Positions 8,199 to 16,571 of a DNA stretch of 64,000 nt are shown in pieces. Every line of letters begins with the position of its first letter. Within the stretch, counting starts at the first letter, position 1. Origin of the DNA: VAZQ01 sp045811525 (GTDB taxonomy: Bacteria; Pseudomonadota; Alphaproteobacteria; Rhizobiales; Xanthobacteraceae). Under the pieces are notes generated by a model that was not told the origin of the DNA, made no database searches, and worked only from the letters and a program-made list of their open reading frames with translations. The stretch spans positions 310,001 to 374,000 of the forward strand of contig JBJMTV010000030.1 of the NCBI GenBank assembly GCA_045811525.1, given 5' to 3'. A program made the position numbers and the translations under genes.

Positions 8199-9632
8199 AT
8201 GGCAAACAAGGATCTGCGCGATTGGATGGCCGGCATAAACGCGGCCGGAGAGCTCAAGCTCATCAGCGGGGCCGAGCCCAAGGAGGAAATCGGGGGCATT
8301 GTTGACATCTACATGCGCAGGATGGGCAACCCTGCGGTGCTGTTCGATGAGGTTCCGGGATTCCCCAAAGGCCACCGGGTTATTGCCAATATCCTGACCT
8401 CCATCCCGCGCATCAACGTTGCCCTTGGGCTGCCGGCGCAATCGTCCGAGATGGAGCTGATCCAGTGGTGGCGTAATTACATGAGGAACGCTCCGTCTTA
8501 CACGACGCGTTCGGTAAACGGCGGTCCGCTGCTGGAGAACGTTCTCGAAGGCATGGACGTGGACATCGAGAAGATACCCACTCCGGTGTGGCACGAGCTC
8601 GATGGTGGGCCGTTCATCGGGACTGCATGCCTCGTCGTGATGAAAGATCCCGACAGCGGCTGGATCAATTACGGCACGTACCGTGTGCAGACGCACGGGC
8701 CCAATGTGGCGAGCGTGATGATCTCACCCGGCAAGCACGGTCGCGTCATCATGGGCAAGTATCACGATCGCGGCGAACCGTGTCCTGTTGCGGTGATCGC
8801 CGGCAATCATCCCGCCCTTTTCATGCTCGGCGGCCTTGAAATCCCCTACGGCAAGAATGAGCTCGAAGCTGCCGGAGGCATCCTCGGTGAGCCTGTTGAG
8901 GTGTTCAACATGCCAAAGACAGGGCTGCCGGTCCCCGCCAACTCCGAAATCGCGTTCGACGGCTTTATCCATCCGGGGGACACCGTGAAGGAAGGCCCAC
9001 TGGGCGAATGGACCGGCTATTACGCCAGCGGCTCCGCGCTCGAGCCGGCCATCCGGATCGAGACGATGATGTTCCGCAACGATCCGATCCTGATGGGTGC
9101 AATTCCTGCTGTTCCGCCGAACGATAATACGTTTTATCTCGGCACCTACCGTTGTGGCGCCGTTTGGAACCAGTTAGAGGCCGCTGGTATTCCGGAAGTG
9201 AAAGGTGTTTGGGCGCACGAAGCCGGCGGCAGCCGCTTCATGCTGGTGATTTCCATCAAGACGCTTTACGGGGGTCACTCCAAGCAGGCCGGAATGGTCG
9301 CCGCGCATTGCCACGCTGGCGCGTACTGCAACCGGTGGACCATCGTCGTCGACGACGACATCGATCCCACCAATATCAATGATGTGATCTGGGCGATGTG
9401 CACGCGCTGCGATCCGCGCGAGCAGGTGGATGTGATCCATGGCGGCTGGAGCTCGGCGCTCGATCCCATGTGCTACGACACCGAATCCGATCGGCGCAAT
9501 TCCCGCGTCGTGATTGACGCCTGCATTCCTTTCCGTCGGAAAAAGACGTTCCCGGTGATTGCCCGCTCGAGCAAAGCGCTCGATGAACGTGTGCGCGCAA
9601 AATGGGCAAAGGACCTGCCGCGCGGATTCTGA
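8199..9632 (+). CDS. UbiD family (prenyl-FMN-dependent) decarboxylase
   Basis: A 477-residue UbiD-fold enzyme that reversibly (de)carboxylates aromatic or alpha,beta-unsaturated acids using prenylated FMN. The catalytic set aligns with fungal Fdc1: Arg162 in TYRVQTHGPN, Glu265 in KEGPLGEW, and Glu270, with the same 5-residue Glu-Glu spacing. The ATG at 8199 has GGGAGCGG just upstream and is preferred to an in-frame ATG at 8142. No UbiX prenyltransferase gene is adjacent, so cofactor must come from elsewhere. Follows the Mo-hydroxylase by 105 bases. Substrate unknown. Confidence 0.9.
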   Translation: MANKDLRDWMAGINAAGELKLISGAEPKEEIGGIVDIYMRRMGNPAVLFDEVPGFPKGHRVIANILTSIPRINVALGLPAQSSEMELIQWWRNYMRNAPSYTTRSVNGGPLLENVLEGMDVDIEKIPTPVWHELDGGPFIGTACLVVMKDPDSGWINYGTYRVQTHGPNVASVMISPGKHGRVIMGKYHDRGEPCPVAVIAGNHPALFMLGGLEIPYGKNELEAAGGILGEPVEVFNMPKTGLPVPANSEIAFDGFIHPGDTVKEGPLGEWTGYYASGSALEPAIRIETMMFRNDPILMGAIPAVPPNDNTFYLGTYRCGAVWNQLEAAGIPEVKGVWAHEAGGSRFMLVISIKTLYGGHSKQAGMVAAHCHAGAYCNRWTIVVDDDIDPTNINDVIWAMCTRCDPREQVDVIHGGWSSALDPMCYDTESDRRNSRVVIDACIPFRRKKTFPVIARSSKALDERVRAKWAKDLPRGF

Positions 9633-9790
9633 CGCCGCCGTTCTCAACCGCTCGGAACTCGTAGCGCGCAGTTTGCAGGTCGCCGCTTAACCTCACTGAT
9701 CTCTTGTGCCATTCGCGGGCGAGCGGCCGACCGGCAAACAAGTTCGAACGAGCAGGAACGGCTTTCCCTCGCGTGCGTTGCTGCCAAAGC

Positions 9791-9812
9791 GAACGAGGTA
9801 AGTGCCTCGTTC
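9791..9812. promoter_or_regulatory. Perfect 8-bp inverted repeat upstream of the alcohol dehydrogenase gene
   Basis: GAACGAGG (9791-9798) and CCTCGTTC (9805-9812) are perfect complements separated by 6 bases. The element sits 33 bases before the ATG at 9845 and about 160 bases after the UbiD stop. It could be a regulator-binding site or a transcript hairpin; no T-run follows, so a classical terminator is unlikely. Confidence 0.45.
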
Positions 9813-9844
9813 TCGGGGGAGTTCCTGAGTTCGAGGAGAGACAG

Positions 9845-11020
9845 ATGCGGGCGCTGGTCTGGCACGGCAAGGAAGACATCCGCTGCGACGTCGTCACGGA
9901 TCCAGAAATCGAGGATCCGCGTGACGCCATCGTCAAAGTCACGAGCTGTGCGATCTGCGGGTCTGATCTGCACCTCTTTCACAACTTCATCCCGGCGATG
10001 CTCCCCGGCGACATCGTCGGGCATGAGATGATGGGCGAGGTGGTGGAGGTCGGTCGCGGCGTGAATGGCCATCTTAAGAAGGGTGATCGTGTGGTCGTGC
10101 CGTTCACCATCATCTGTGGCGAATGCGAGCAGTGCCAGCGCGGGAACTTCTCCGTCTGCGAACGGACCAATCGCAACCAGCGTCTCGCCGCGACCGTGTT
10201 CGGGCATCCGACAGCGGGGCTATTCGGCTACACCCACCTCACGGGAGGCTACCCCGGCGGCCAAGCCGAGTACGTGCGGGTGCCTTTTGCCGATGCCACT
10301 CACATCAAGGTGCCGCAGGGCATACCCGATGAGCAGGTTCTTTTCCTGGGAGACATCTTCCCGACGGGCTGGCAGGGAGTGGCGCAATGCGACATTGAGC
10401 CGACAGACACCGTCGCTATTTGGGGCTGCGGTCCGGTAGGGCAGATGGCCATCCGCAGCGCCATTCTTCTCGGCGCGCAGCAGGTCATCGCCATCGACCG
10501 GATACCAGAGCGGCTAAGCATGGCCGACGCAGGTGGCGCCATCACTATCAACTTCGACGAAGAAAGCGTGATCGAGCGACTCAACGAGCTGACAAAAGGG
10601 AAGGGGCCTGACAAATGCATCGATGCGATCGGCATGGAGTCGCATGTCACGCCATGGCAGCCGGACACCCTCATGGACCGGGCCAAGCAGATGATGATGC
10701 TGGAAAACGACCGCGGGCACATACTGCGCGAGATGATCTATGTGTGCCGTCCCGGCGGCGTGATCTCCATCCCCGGCGTGTATAGCGGGTTCGTCGACAA
10801 GGTGCCGATGGGACAGCTGATGAACAAAGGCCTCACGGTCAAGACAGGCCAGACGCACGTCAATCGCTGGACCGATGATCTGCTGCGCCGGATTGAGGAG
10901 GGGGAGATCGATCCGTCCTTCGTGGTGACCCACACAGTTCCGCTCGAAGACGGGCCGGAGATGTACAAAGTCTTCCGAGACAAACAGGATAGCTGCATCA
11001 AAGTGGTGCTGAAGCCCTAA
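9845..11020 (+). CDS. Zinc-dependent alcohol dehydrogenase, formaldehyde-dehydrogenase-like
   Basis: A 391-residue medium-chain dehydrogenase. Catalytic zinc ligands are Cys38 (AICGSD) and the His60-Glu61 pair (GHE). Structural zinc ligands are Cys91, Cys94, Cys97 and Cys105. The Rossmann motif is GCGPVG. The internal insertion after about residue 225 is typical of the glutathione-independent formaldehyde dehydrogenase-like branch (COG1063), so small aldehydes or alcohols are plausible substrates. The ATG at 9845 is chosen because GAGGAGAG precedes it. It is followed after 15 bases by a membrane protein gene, likely co-transcribed. Confidence 0.9.
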   Translation: MRALVWHGKEDIRCDVVTDPEIEDPRDAIVKVTSCAICGSDLHLFHNFIPAMLPGDIVGHEMMGEVVEVGRGVNGHLKKGDRVVVPFTIICGECEQCQRGNFSVCERTNRNQRLAATVFGHPTAGLFGYTHLTGGYPGGQAEYVRVPFADATHIKVPQGIPDEQVLFLGDIFPTGWQGVAQCDIEPTDTVAIWGCGPVGQMAIRSAILLGAQQVIAIDRIPERLSMADAGGAITINFDEESVIERLNELTKGKGPDKCIDAIGMESHVTPWQPDTLMDRAKQMMMLENDRGHILREMIYVCRPGGVISIPGVYSGFVDKVPMGQLMNKGLTVKTGQTHVNRWTDDLLRRIEEGEIDPSFVVTHTVPLEDGPEMYKVFRDKQDSCIKVVLKP

Positions 11021-11035
11021 ACGGCGGAGTCGACA

Positions 11036-11647
11036 ATGACCTACGTCACGTACCTCACACACAATATCAGACACGAAGGCGACCCGCGCGTACTGCAATC
11101 CGGCCCGAGCTCTTTGAGCGGCTCAGACCGGCTTGGCAAAGCGCTCGGCTGGTTCAGCCTGGCACTCGGCATCGCGGAGATGGTCGCACCGGAGCGGATT
11201 ACCCGCGCACTCGGAATGCGTGGGAAAGAGGGTCTGGTGCGTGCGTACGGCGCGCGCGAGATCGCAAGTGGCATGCTGTGTTTGTCTACGGAGCGGCAAG
11301 CGGGACTTTGGAGCCGCGTCGCCGGAGATGCCGTAGATGTTGCGACGCTTGCGGCGGCATGGCGGCAGGAAAATCCCAAGCGCGAAAACGTCGCCACCGC
11401 GCTGGCGATGGTTGCCGGCGTGACACTGCTCGACGCTGTTGCGGCCCAGTCCACAACGAGCCGCCACGCCCGTGGCGGACAGCGGCGCCTCTACTATGAT
11501 CGCAGCGGCTTCCCGAAAGGTCTCGCGGCCGCGAGGGCGGCCGCGAAAACAAAGCGCAAGGCAAACGGCGGAGCGCTTACGACAGGCGATAGCACTGCCT
11601 CCAATTCCAATCTGCCGTCTGTGCCGGCGGCTCGCACAGCCCTCTGA
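11036..11647 (+). CDS. Conserved hypothetical membrane protein
   Basis: A 203-residue protein with hydrophobic segments around residues 37-52 (ALGWFSLALGIAEMVAP), 75-85 and 118-135. The pattern LGKALGWFSLALG...ALGM...LVRAYGAREIASG is often found in small membrane proteins, or at the N-terminus of cyclase/dehydrase-like proteins, next to zinc alcohol dehydrogenases in soil bacteria. The last 60 residues are basic and low complexity. It lies 15 bases after the alcohol dehydrogenase and is probably its operon partner. No activity can be assigned. Confidence 0.7.
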   Translation: MTYVTYLTHNIRHEGDPRVLQSGPSSLSGSDRLGKALGWFSLALGIAEMVAPERITRALGMRGKEGLVRAYGAREIASGMLCLSTERQAGLWSRVAGDAVDVATLAAAWRQENPKRENVATALAMVAGVTLLDAVAAQSTTSRHARGGQRRLYYDRSGFPKGLAAARAAAKTKRKANGGALTTGDSTASNSNLPSVPAARTAL

Positions 11648-11670
11648 CGCATCGCAGGGCAGCTTTGCTG

Positions 11671-12612
11671 CTATCGCTGAAGGCGATCGCTACCCCCGAT
11701 CGCCTTCATGGATTCGACGCGCAGAATTGACCATAAGCGCGCGGTAATATCGCCGAAGCCGGGCTCGGAAACCACGCGCGAATCGCGCTCGCGCGGCCAG
11801 TGGGTGGTCAGAACGTCGACAAAATGCCCGGGGCGCGCCGACATCACTCCCACGCGGTCGGCGAGCATGGCGGCCTCATCCAGGCTGTGCGTGATCAGGA
11901 GCACCGTTGCGTGAGTCTCGCGCCAGAGGCGCAGCAACTCCTCCCCCATGAGAAGCCGCGTCTGCTGGTCAAGGGCCCCGAACGGCTCATCGAGCAGGAT
12001 CAGCCGGGGCTGCAGCACCAGGGTGCGGGCAATGCACACCCGCTGTCGCATGCCGCCGGAGAGCTGCGGTGGGCGGTGCTCTGCAAAACTGGTAAGGCCC
12101 ATGAAGCGGATAGCATGGTCCACGCGCCGGCCTAGCTCCGCCTGGTCGATACCAATGTGGCGTAGCCCGAAGGCCACATTCTCCCGCACCGTGAGCCAGG
12201 GGAAGGCCGCGTCTTCCTGGAACACCACGCCGATCCCTTCCGGCACCTCACCGTGCACCGGCTTACGCTCGAACAGAACCTCACCCTCCTGCGCAGGCAG
12301 GATGCCGGAGATGATGTCGAGCAAAGTGGATTTTCCGCAACCTGACGGCCCGATGATGGCGAAGAATTCTCCGACAGGAATGGAGAGACTTACATCGGTG
12401 AGGGCGCGCACCGGCTCCCCCGCTCCGTGGGCCGGGAACACATGCCCCACGCCGCGCAGCTCAAGCGCCGGAATTACTGCGGGAGCAACCGTTGGATCCA
12501 AGGTGAGGGGCTCGGGCACGCGCGGGGCAAACTGGTTCAGAAAAACATCGGGTGCACTATGCAGCTGGCTTACCGGTGCGATTGCGCAGGGACGCTTGAT
12601 CTCAACGGCCAC
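11671..12612 (-). CDS. ABC transporter ATP-binding protein (nitrate/sulfonate/taurine type)
   Basis: ATPase of the second importer. Walker A GPSGCGKS (about residues 88-95), signature LSGGMRQ, Walker B LILLDEP and switch THS are all present. The GTG at 12612 is chosen because it starts one base after the permease stop; the protein would then be 313 residues with an unusual 50-residue proline-rich N-terminal extension before the nucleotide-binding domain. A later internal start giving a normal-length subunit cannot be excluded. Last gene of the operon MetE-like - binding protein - permease - permease - ATPase. Confidence 0.85.
   Translation of the reverse strand: MAVEIKRPCAIAPVSQLHSAPDVFLNQFAPRVPEPLTLDPTVAPAVIPALELRGVGHVFPAHGAGEPVRALTDVSLSIPVGEFFAIIGPSGCGKSTLLDIISGILPAQEGEVLFERKPVHGEVPEGIGVVFQEDAAFPWLTVRENVAFGLRHIGIDQAELGRRVDHAIRFMGLTSFAEHRPPQLSGGMRQRVCIARTLVLQPRLILLDEPFGALDQQTRLLMGEELLRLWRETHATVLLITHSLDEAAMLADRVGVMSARPGHFVDVLTTHWPRERDSRVVSEPGFGDITARLWSILRVESMKAIGGSDRLQR
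11679..11707. terminator. Inverted repeat between convergent genes, possible bidirectional terminator
   Basis: GAAGGCGATCG (11679-11689) and CGATCGCCTTC (11697-11707) form a perfect 11-bp stem with a 7-base loop. It lies where the plus-strand membrane-protein gene (ends 11647) meets the end of the minus-strand ATPase gene, whose last codons overlap the repeat. There is no T-run on either side, so an intrinsic-terminator role is only suggested by position and stem strength. Confidence 0.4.
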
Positions 12613-12613
12613 A

Positions 12614-13378
12614 TTACGCGCGCATCGGCGGCTCAGCACGTTGGCTGCGCCCGCTGAGCGCAAGCAGGACGCTGCTCCCAATGCCGGCAAATGCGAACAG
12701 CAGTAGCGTGATGGCCATAATGGTCGGTTGGTCGTTGGTCCCTATCGATGCAATGAGCAGATGGCCAAGTCCGCGAGTCGAGGCAAACATCTCCCCGACG
12801 AGGACGCCAAGCAGCGTAAGAGAAAAGCACACGCGAAAGCTTGCGATGATCTCGGGGAGGACAGCTGGAACCAGGACATCGACCGCAAAAGCCCAGTTGG
12901 ACATGCGCAGAGTGCGGGCAGCCTTCCGGTAGATCGGCGGGATTGTTCGCAGCGCGTTGGCTGTCATGATGACAACAGGCGGTAGTCCGTGCAGCAGTCC
13001 GAATATGATCTTTGCTGCATCGCCTAGTCCGAAGAACAAGAGGATAAGCGGATAGAGCATCACCTTCGGCGTGGCGATCAGGACGAGCATCACAGGCTCG
13101 ATCTGCTGGCCGATGGCACGCCAACCGCCGCACAGGATCCCAAGCGCGAGCCCACCGGCCATCGCAAACAGCAGTGAAAGCCCGTATGCCTGGGCCGTCG
13201 CGGCGAGGTCGCGCTGGAACCGCGTCTGCCAGAGGAGCTTCCAAAGTTGCTGCGCTGCCTGGAGCGGCGAGGGCACCGTCGCGGTGCCGATCAGGAGAGA
13301 CAATCCATACCAGAGCAGCAGCAGCGCCACAGCGACCAGCGCCACGTCGAGGGTTTGGTGGGGCAGCCGGCGGCTCAT
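12614..13378 (-). CDS. ABC transporter permease (second of two)
   Basis: A 254-residue inner-membrane permease with about six hydrophobic segments and the coupling loop ALRTIPPIYRKAARTLRMSNWAF (near residues 142-164). Its ATG overlaps the stop of the upstream permease by 4 bases, and the next gene begins at its stop, so four transport genes are tightly coupled. Its sequence differs clearly from the adjacent permease (13375-14124), implying a heterodimeric membrane channel rather than the homodimer used by most SsuC-type importers. Confidence 0.9.
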   Translation of the reverse strand: MSRRLPHQTLDVALVAVALLLLWYGLSLLIGTATVPSPLQAAQQLWKLLWQTRFQRDLAATAQAYGLSLLFAMAGGLALGILCGGWRAIGQQIEPVMLVLIATPKVMLYPLILLFFGLGDAAKIIFGLLHGLPPVVIMTANALRTIPPIYRKAARTLRMSNWAFAVDVLVPAVLPEIIASFRVCFSLTLLGVLVGEMFASTRGLGHLLIASIGTNDQPTIMAITLLLFAFAGIGSSVLLALSGRSQRAEPPMRA

Positions 13379-14124
13379 GGTGCGGCGGGCAGCACGTGCC
13401 CGCGGAGATGGCGCAGGCCGGAATTGACCAGAATGACGACGAGCCCCAGGGCGAGCATGAGCCCATACATGCGGCCGATGCGGAAAGTGGTGTAGGCATC
13501 GGCGATCGCGTGGCCAAGCCCCGCGGGCGCCAACAGGAACTCGCTCGCGATCACTGCTACGAAAGCATAGCTGACGGCGAGCGTGATGCCGCCGAGAATG
13601 TCAGGTGCCGATGCTGGGATCAGAACGCGGCGCAAGGTGGCAAGGCGCCCGAGGCGGTGGATGCTGGCCGTCTTGCGGAAAACCATCGGGATGTGATCAA
13701 GGCCGCTCAAGGTCGCCAGCAGCACGCTCATGGCAGCATAAAGTGCGCCGGTGACAATGATCGGCTTCGGCCCGATGCCGAAGATGACGACCAGGACCGG
13801 ATAAAGCGCGAACAGCGGCAGCGCGTAATAGCTGGCGAGGAAGGGCTCGCAGGCACGCCGTAGCCGCGGCAGCGCGTGCAGCGCAAGCCCACCCGCCATG
13901 CCAAGGACGGCGCCGATGGCGACTGAGGCAGCGACCGCGCTCAGCGTCAGGACGAGATCAATGAGCGTGCTGCGTTCGCCGAGCGCCACTGCCATTTCGC
14001 GCAGCATGACGGTGGGCGGCACCAGGTCGGTCGGCTTCACCAGCCCCAATCGGCAGATCAACTCGAGCATACCCGCACAAAACATGGCGACCCACATCGA
14101 GCGCCATCGCAGAATTCTGCTCAT
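13375..14124 (-). CDS. ABC transporter permease (first of two)
   Basis: A 249-residue permease of the binding-protein-dependent family with about six membrane segments and the coupling loop segment GLDHIPMVFRKTASIHRLGRL. It overlaps the binding-protein gene upstream and the second permease downstream by 4 bases each, a sign of translational coupling. Together with 12614-13378 it would build the membrane channel of the second NMT1-type importer. Confidence 0.9.
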   Translation of the reverse strand: MSRILRWRSMWVAMFCAGMLELICRLGLVKPTDLVPPTVMLREMAVALGERSTLIDLVLTLSAVAASVAIGAVLGMAGGLALHALPRLRRACEPFLASYYALPLFALYPVLVVIFGIGPKPIIVTGALYAAMSVLLATLSGLDHIPMVFRKTASIHRLGRLATLRRVLIPASAPDILGGITLAVSYAFVAVIASEFLLAPAGLGHAIADAYTTFRIGRMYGLMLALGLVVILVNSGLRHLRGHVLPAAP

Positions 14125-15071
14125 TGCGGGCGGAAGCGCCGATCGATGATGGTTTCAAAGTCGAAAGCGCCTTTGATGTCGCCGGTCGCCTCCAGGAGTT
14201 GCCGCGTCCCTTCGAGAGCATCGGCCTCGAAGCTGCCGTCCGAGTAATAGCGCGCCTCGGTCATGCGCTCGACGGCCCGGGTCAGCGACGGCTCATCGAT
14301 GTTGACCATGCGCTTCATGGCGAGGCGGGCGGCTTCCTTGGGGTTGCTGTAGATGAACTCCACCGCTTGTTTGTGGGCTTTGAGGAGCGCACGCAGCTTC
14401 TCCGGCTCCTTGTCGATAAGGTCCTGCGAGGCAATCAGGACATTGGGCGTGACCTTGGGAAGGACCTCGGACACACGGGCTATAACCCGGTATTTTTCGG
14501 CGTAGCGGCTGAGCAAAGGCTCGAGCACATAGGTCGCATCGACTGCACCACTGTCGATCGCGGCGATTCCCGCCCCGACCCCCAGCGCAACCTGTGTCAC
14601 CTGGGAGGTCTCGATGCCATGCTTCTTGAGGAGCATTTCCCCGAACACGCGTGTCACACCACCGGGATTGGTCGTGCCGAACTTGCGACCAATGACGTCG
14701 CGTAGCGATTTGATCGGGGAGTTGGCCAGGACCACCCACGCATTGTCGGCCGCATTGTTGATGGCAATGCCCACCACTTTCACCGGCAGCCCGGCGCGGA
14801 TGCCGGCGACGGTCGCGCCAACGGCGGCGTCAGCGAAGGGCACACCGCCGGCCAGCATGTTGCGCAATGTCGTGCCGCCTCCCTGCGAGGAGATGACGTC
14901 CGTCACGTCGATACCGTTCTTGCGGAATAAATCCTGCTCCAGCGCAACGGCCCAGGTCACGCTTGGCATCACCTGACCAAAATGCGAGACGTGAATTTCG
15001 GCGGCTTCGGGCGCCCGCGCCGATATAAGAGCGCCCAGCGCCACGGCAATCGCAGCAATAAGGTACCGCAT
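14121..15071 (-). CDS. ABC transporter substrate-binding protein, NMT1/SsuA-like
   Basis: A 316-residue periplasmic binding protein with a signal peptide (MRYLIAAIAVALG... to about residue 23, PEAAE) and the NMT1-like pattern LEQDLFRKNGIDVTDV, TTLRNMLAGGVPFADAAVGA and GRKFGTTNPGGVTRVF. The ATG at 15071 is preferred over an upstream in-frame ATG because it begins a clean signal peptide and has GGAGAA upstream. It follows the MetE-like gene by 50 bases. The ligand is unknown; linkage suggests it delivers a substrate for that enzyme. Confidence 0.9.
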   Translation of the reverse strand: MRYLIAAIAVALGALISARAPEAAEIHVSHFGQVMPSVTWAVALEQDLFRKNGIDVTDVISSQGGGTTLRNMLAGGVPFADAAVGATVAGIRAGLPVKVVGIAINNAADNAWVVLANSPIKSLRDVIGRKFGTTNPGGVTRVFGEMLLKKHGIETSQVTQVALGVGAGIAAIDSGAVDATYVLEPLLSRYAEKYRVIARVSEVLPKVTPNVLIASQDLIDKEPEKLRALLKAHKQAVEFIYSNPKEAARLAMKRMVNIDEPSLTRAVERMTEARYYSDGSFEADALEGTRQLLEATGDIKGAFDFETIIDRRFRPQ

Positions 15072-15121
15072 CGCTGTTCTCCGATGTGCTTGGTCTAAGC
15101 TGCGGCACGGCGACGAGTGCG

Positions 15122-16303
15122 CTACGCCGACCCCCACACCAGGCGTGCTGTCTCCAGGATGCGCTCGAACTTGCGCCACTGCTCATCCTCGGTCAACTGG
15201 ATCATCCCGACGCCACTGCTGAAGCCGCATTGCGGACTCAAGGCCAGTTGCTCAAGCGGCAGGTGCCGGCTGGCATCGTCGATTCGGCGGCGCAATGACT
15301 CAGCCGATTCAAGGTCCGCGCTTTTCGTTGTGACGAGCCCCAACACAGCAACCGTGCTCTTGCGTATGAATCGCAGCGGCGAGAAGTCGCCTGCGCGCTC
15401 GCTGTCGTATTCGAGGAGCAGACGGTGATGCTTGAGGCCAGAGAACAACATCTCCGCGATCGAGTCGTAATGTCCTTCACGATGCCATTGCGGCATGACC
15501 TTTCCGGTTTTCGGGTCGATACCGCGTGGGTTCCCACGGCAGATGTGCAGCCCAAACGTGACGCCGGGAAAGCCGTCAATCACGGCGTTCTCCGCCGCGA
15601 TTGCCCGCTCGAGGTTCTTATCTGGATCCTCACCACGCGCGCGCATGCGCTCGAGCGAGACTTTATCGGCATAGGCGGTGAAGCCAGGCGCATCGATGTG
15701 GATGTAGCGGCACCCCGCATCCACCACGGCTTTGATCATCTCGCGCTCGATGGCGACAACATCGGCAATGAACTCGTCGATGTCGCTGTAGACCGACTGC
15801 GAGCGCTCCCAAGCAAACCGCTGGGAAATGCGGTCCGGTCCAATGAGGCTGACCTTCACCGGGCGGGTCGCACGCGCGGCTGCAAACGTGTACTCGTCGA
15901 GGATGATGTTGTGCTTGAGGCGCAAGCGCTGCACGGCTGCACGGCGCGTCGTAATCGCAGGACCGGCCGCATTGAAGTTCTGCTCAGTGCGATGTAGCGG
16001 GTTGTTCGGCTCGCGCCAATCGGTGAGCGCATCCGCCCGGGGCGGCACGTCGAAGCCGCTCACGGCATTGCTGAAGCTCTCCTGAAAGTTCCGGCGACGG
16101 AATTCCCCATCGCTCACCACCGGCAACCCTATTTTCTCCTGCTGCCGGATCACGTCCTCAATCGCAGCGTCCTGCGCAATGCGGAGCTCGTCGTCGGTCG
16201 CGGCGCCCCGAGCGTGACGCTCGAACAAGACGTGTAGGGACGAGGGAGACACCAGGCTGCCGTTCTGATCGACGCGCATGGTGCTGAGGTTCAATTCCGA
16301 CAT
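15122..16303 (-). CDS. MetE-like / epoxyalkane:CoM-transferase-like zinc methyltransferase family protein
   Basis: A 393-residue protein matching the C-terminal catalytic barrel of cobalamin-independent methionine synthase (COG0620) but lacking the N-terminal barrel, so it is not a normal MetE. The thiol-activating zinc site H-x-C...C is present as His253, Cys255 (GLHICRGNPRG) and Cys359 (LSPQCGFSS). Stand-alone proteins of this size include epoxyalkane:coenzyme M transferase as well as uncharacterised methyltransferases. It is the first gene of an operon with an NMT1-type ABC importer, which suggests it works on an imported compound. The start at 16303 (MSELNL) is chosen over an ATG six codons upstream. 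Confidence 0.8.
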   Translation of the reverse strand: MSELNLSTMRVDQNGSLVSPSSLHVLFERHARGAATDDELRIAQDAAIEDVIRQQEKIGLPVVSDGEFRRRNFQESFSNAVSGFDVPPRADALTDWREPNNPLHRTEQNFNAAGPAITTRRAAVQRLRLKHNIILDEYTFAAARATRPVKVSLIGPDRISQRFAWERSQSVYSDIDEFIADVVAIEREMIKAVVDAGCRYIHIDAPGFTAYADKVSLERMRARGEDPDKNLERAIAAENAVIDGFPGVTFGLHICRGNPRGIDPKTGKVMPQWHREGHYDSIAEMLFSGLKHHRLLLEYDSERAGDFSPLRFIRKSTVAVLGLVTTKSADLESAESLRRRIDDASRHLPLEQLALSPQCGFSSGVGMIQLTEDEQWRKFERILETARLVWGSA

Positions 16304-16571
16304 GCTTTGTGCCTCATGCAATACTGTAGACCTACCTTAACAGGTGTTGGGCACTACCGCAGCAACGTGGATCCCGCACCTTCATCAAGTTCGGCAATCC
16401 CAAGGGACATACTAGGAGCGAAAGCCTGGCATCCTGACACCGCGGATGCGAAGCATTGACACTGCCCCGTGTGGCCGGGAAGAAGGGCCGCGACGGATTG
16501 AAATCCGTGCGCATCACGATACATAGCCGTGCTCAGCTCTGCGGCCGCCTGTGGGTAACCTTGGATCTCGC

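Noticed and set aside
6951..8696. A 581-codon open frame on the minus strand opposite the Mo-hydroxylase and UbiD genes
   Set aside because: It is antisense to two clearly conserved enzymes, has no recognisable motif and a composition explained by high-GC codon bias of the opposite strand.
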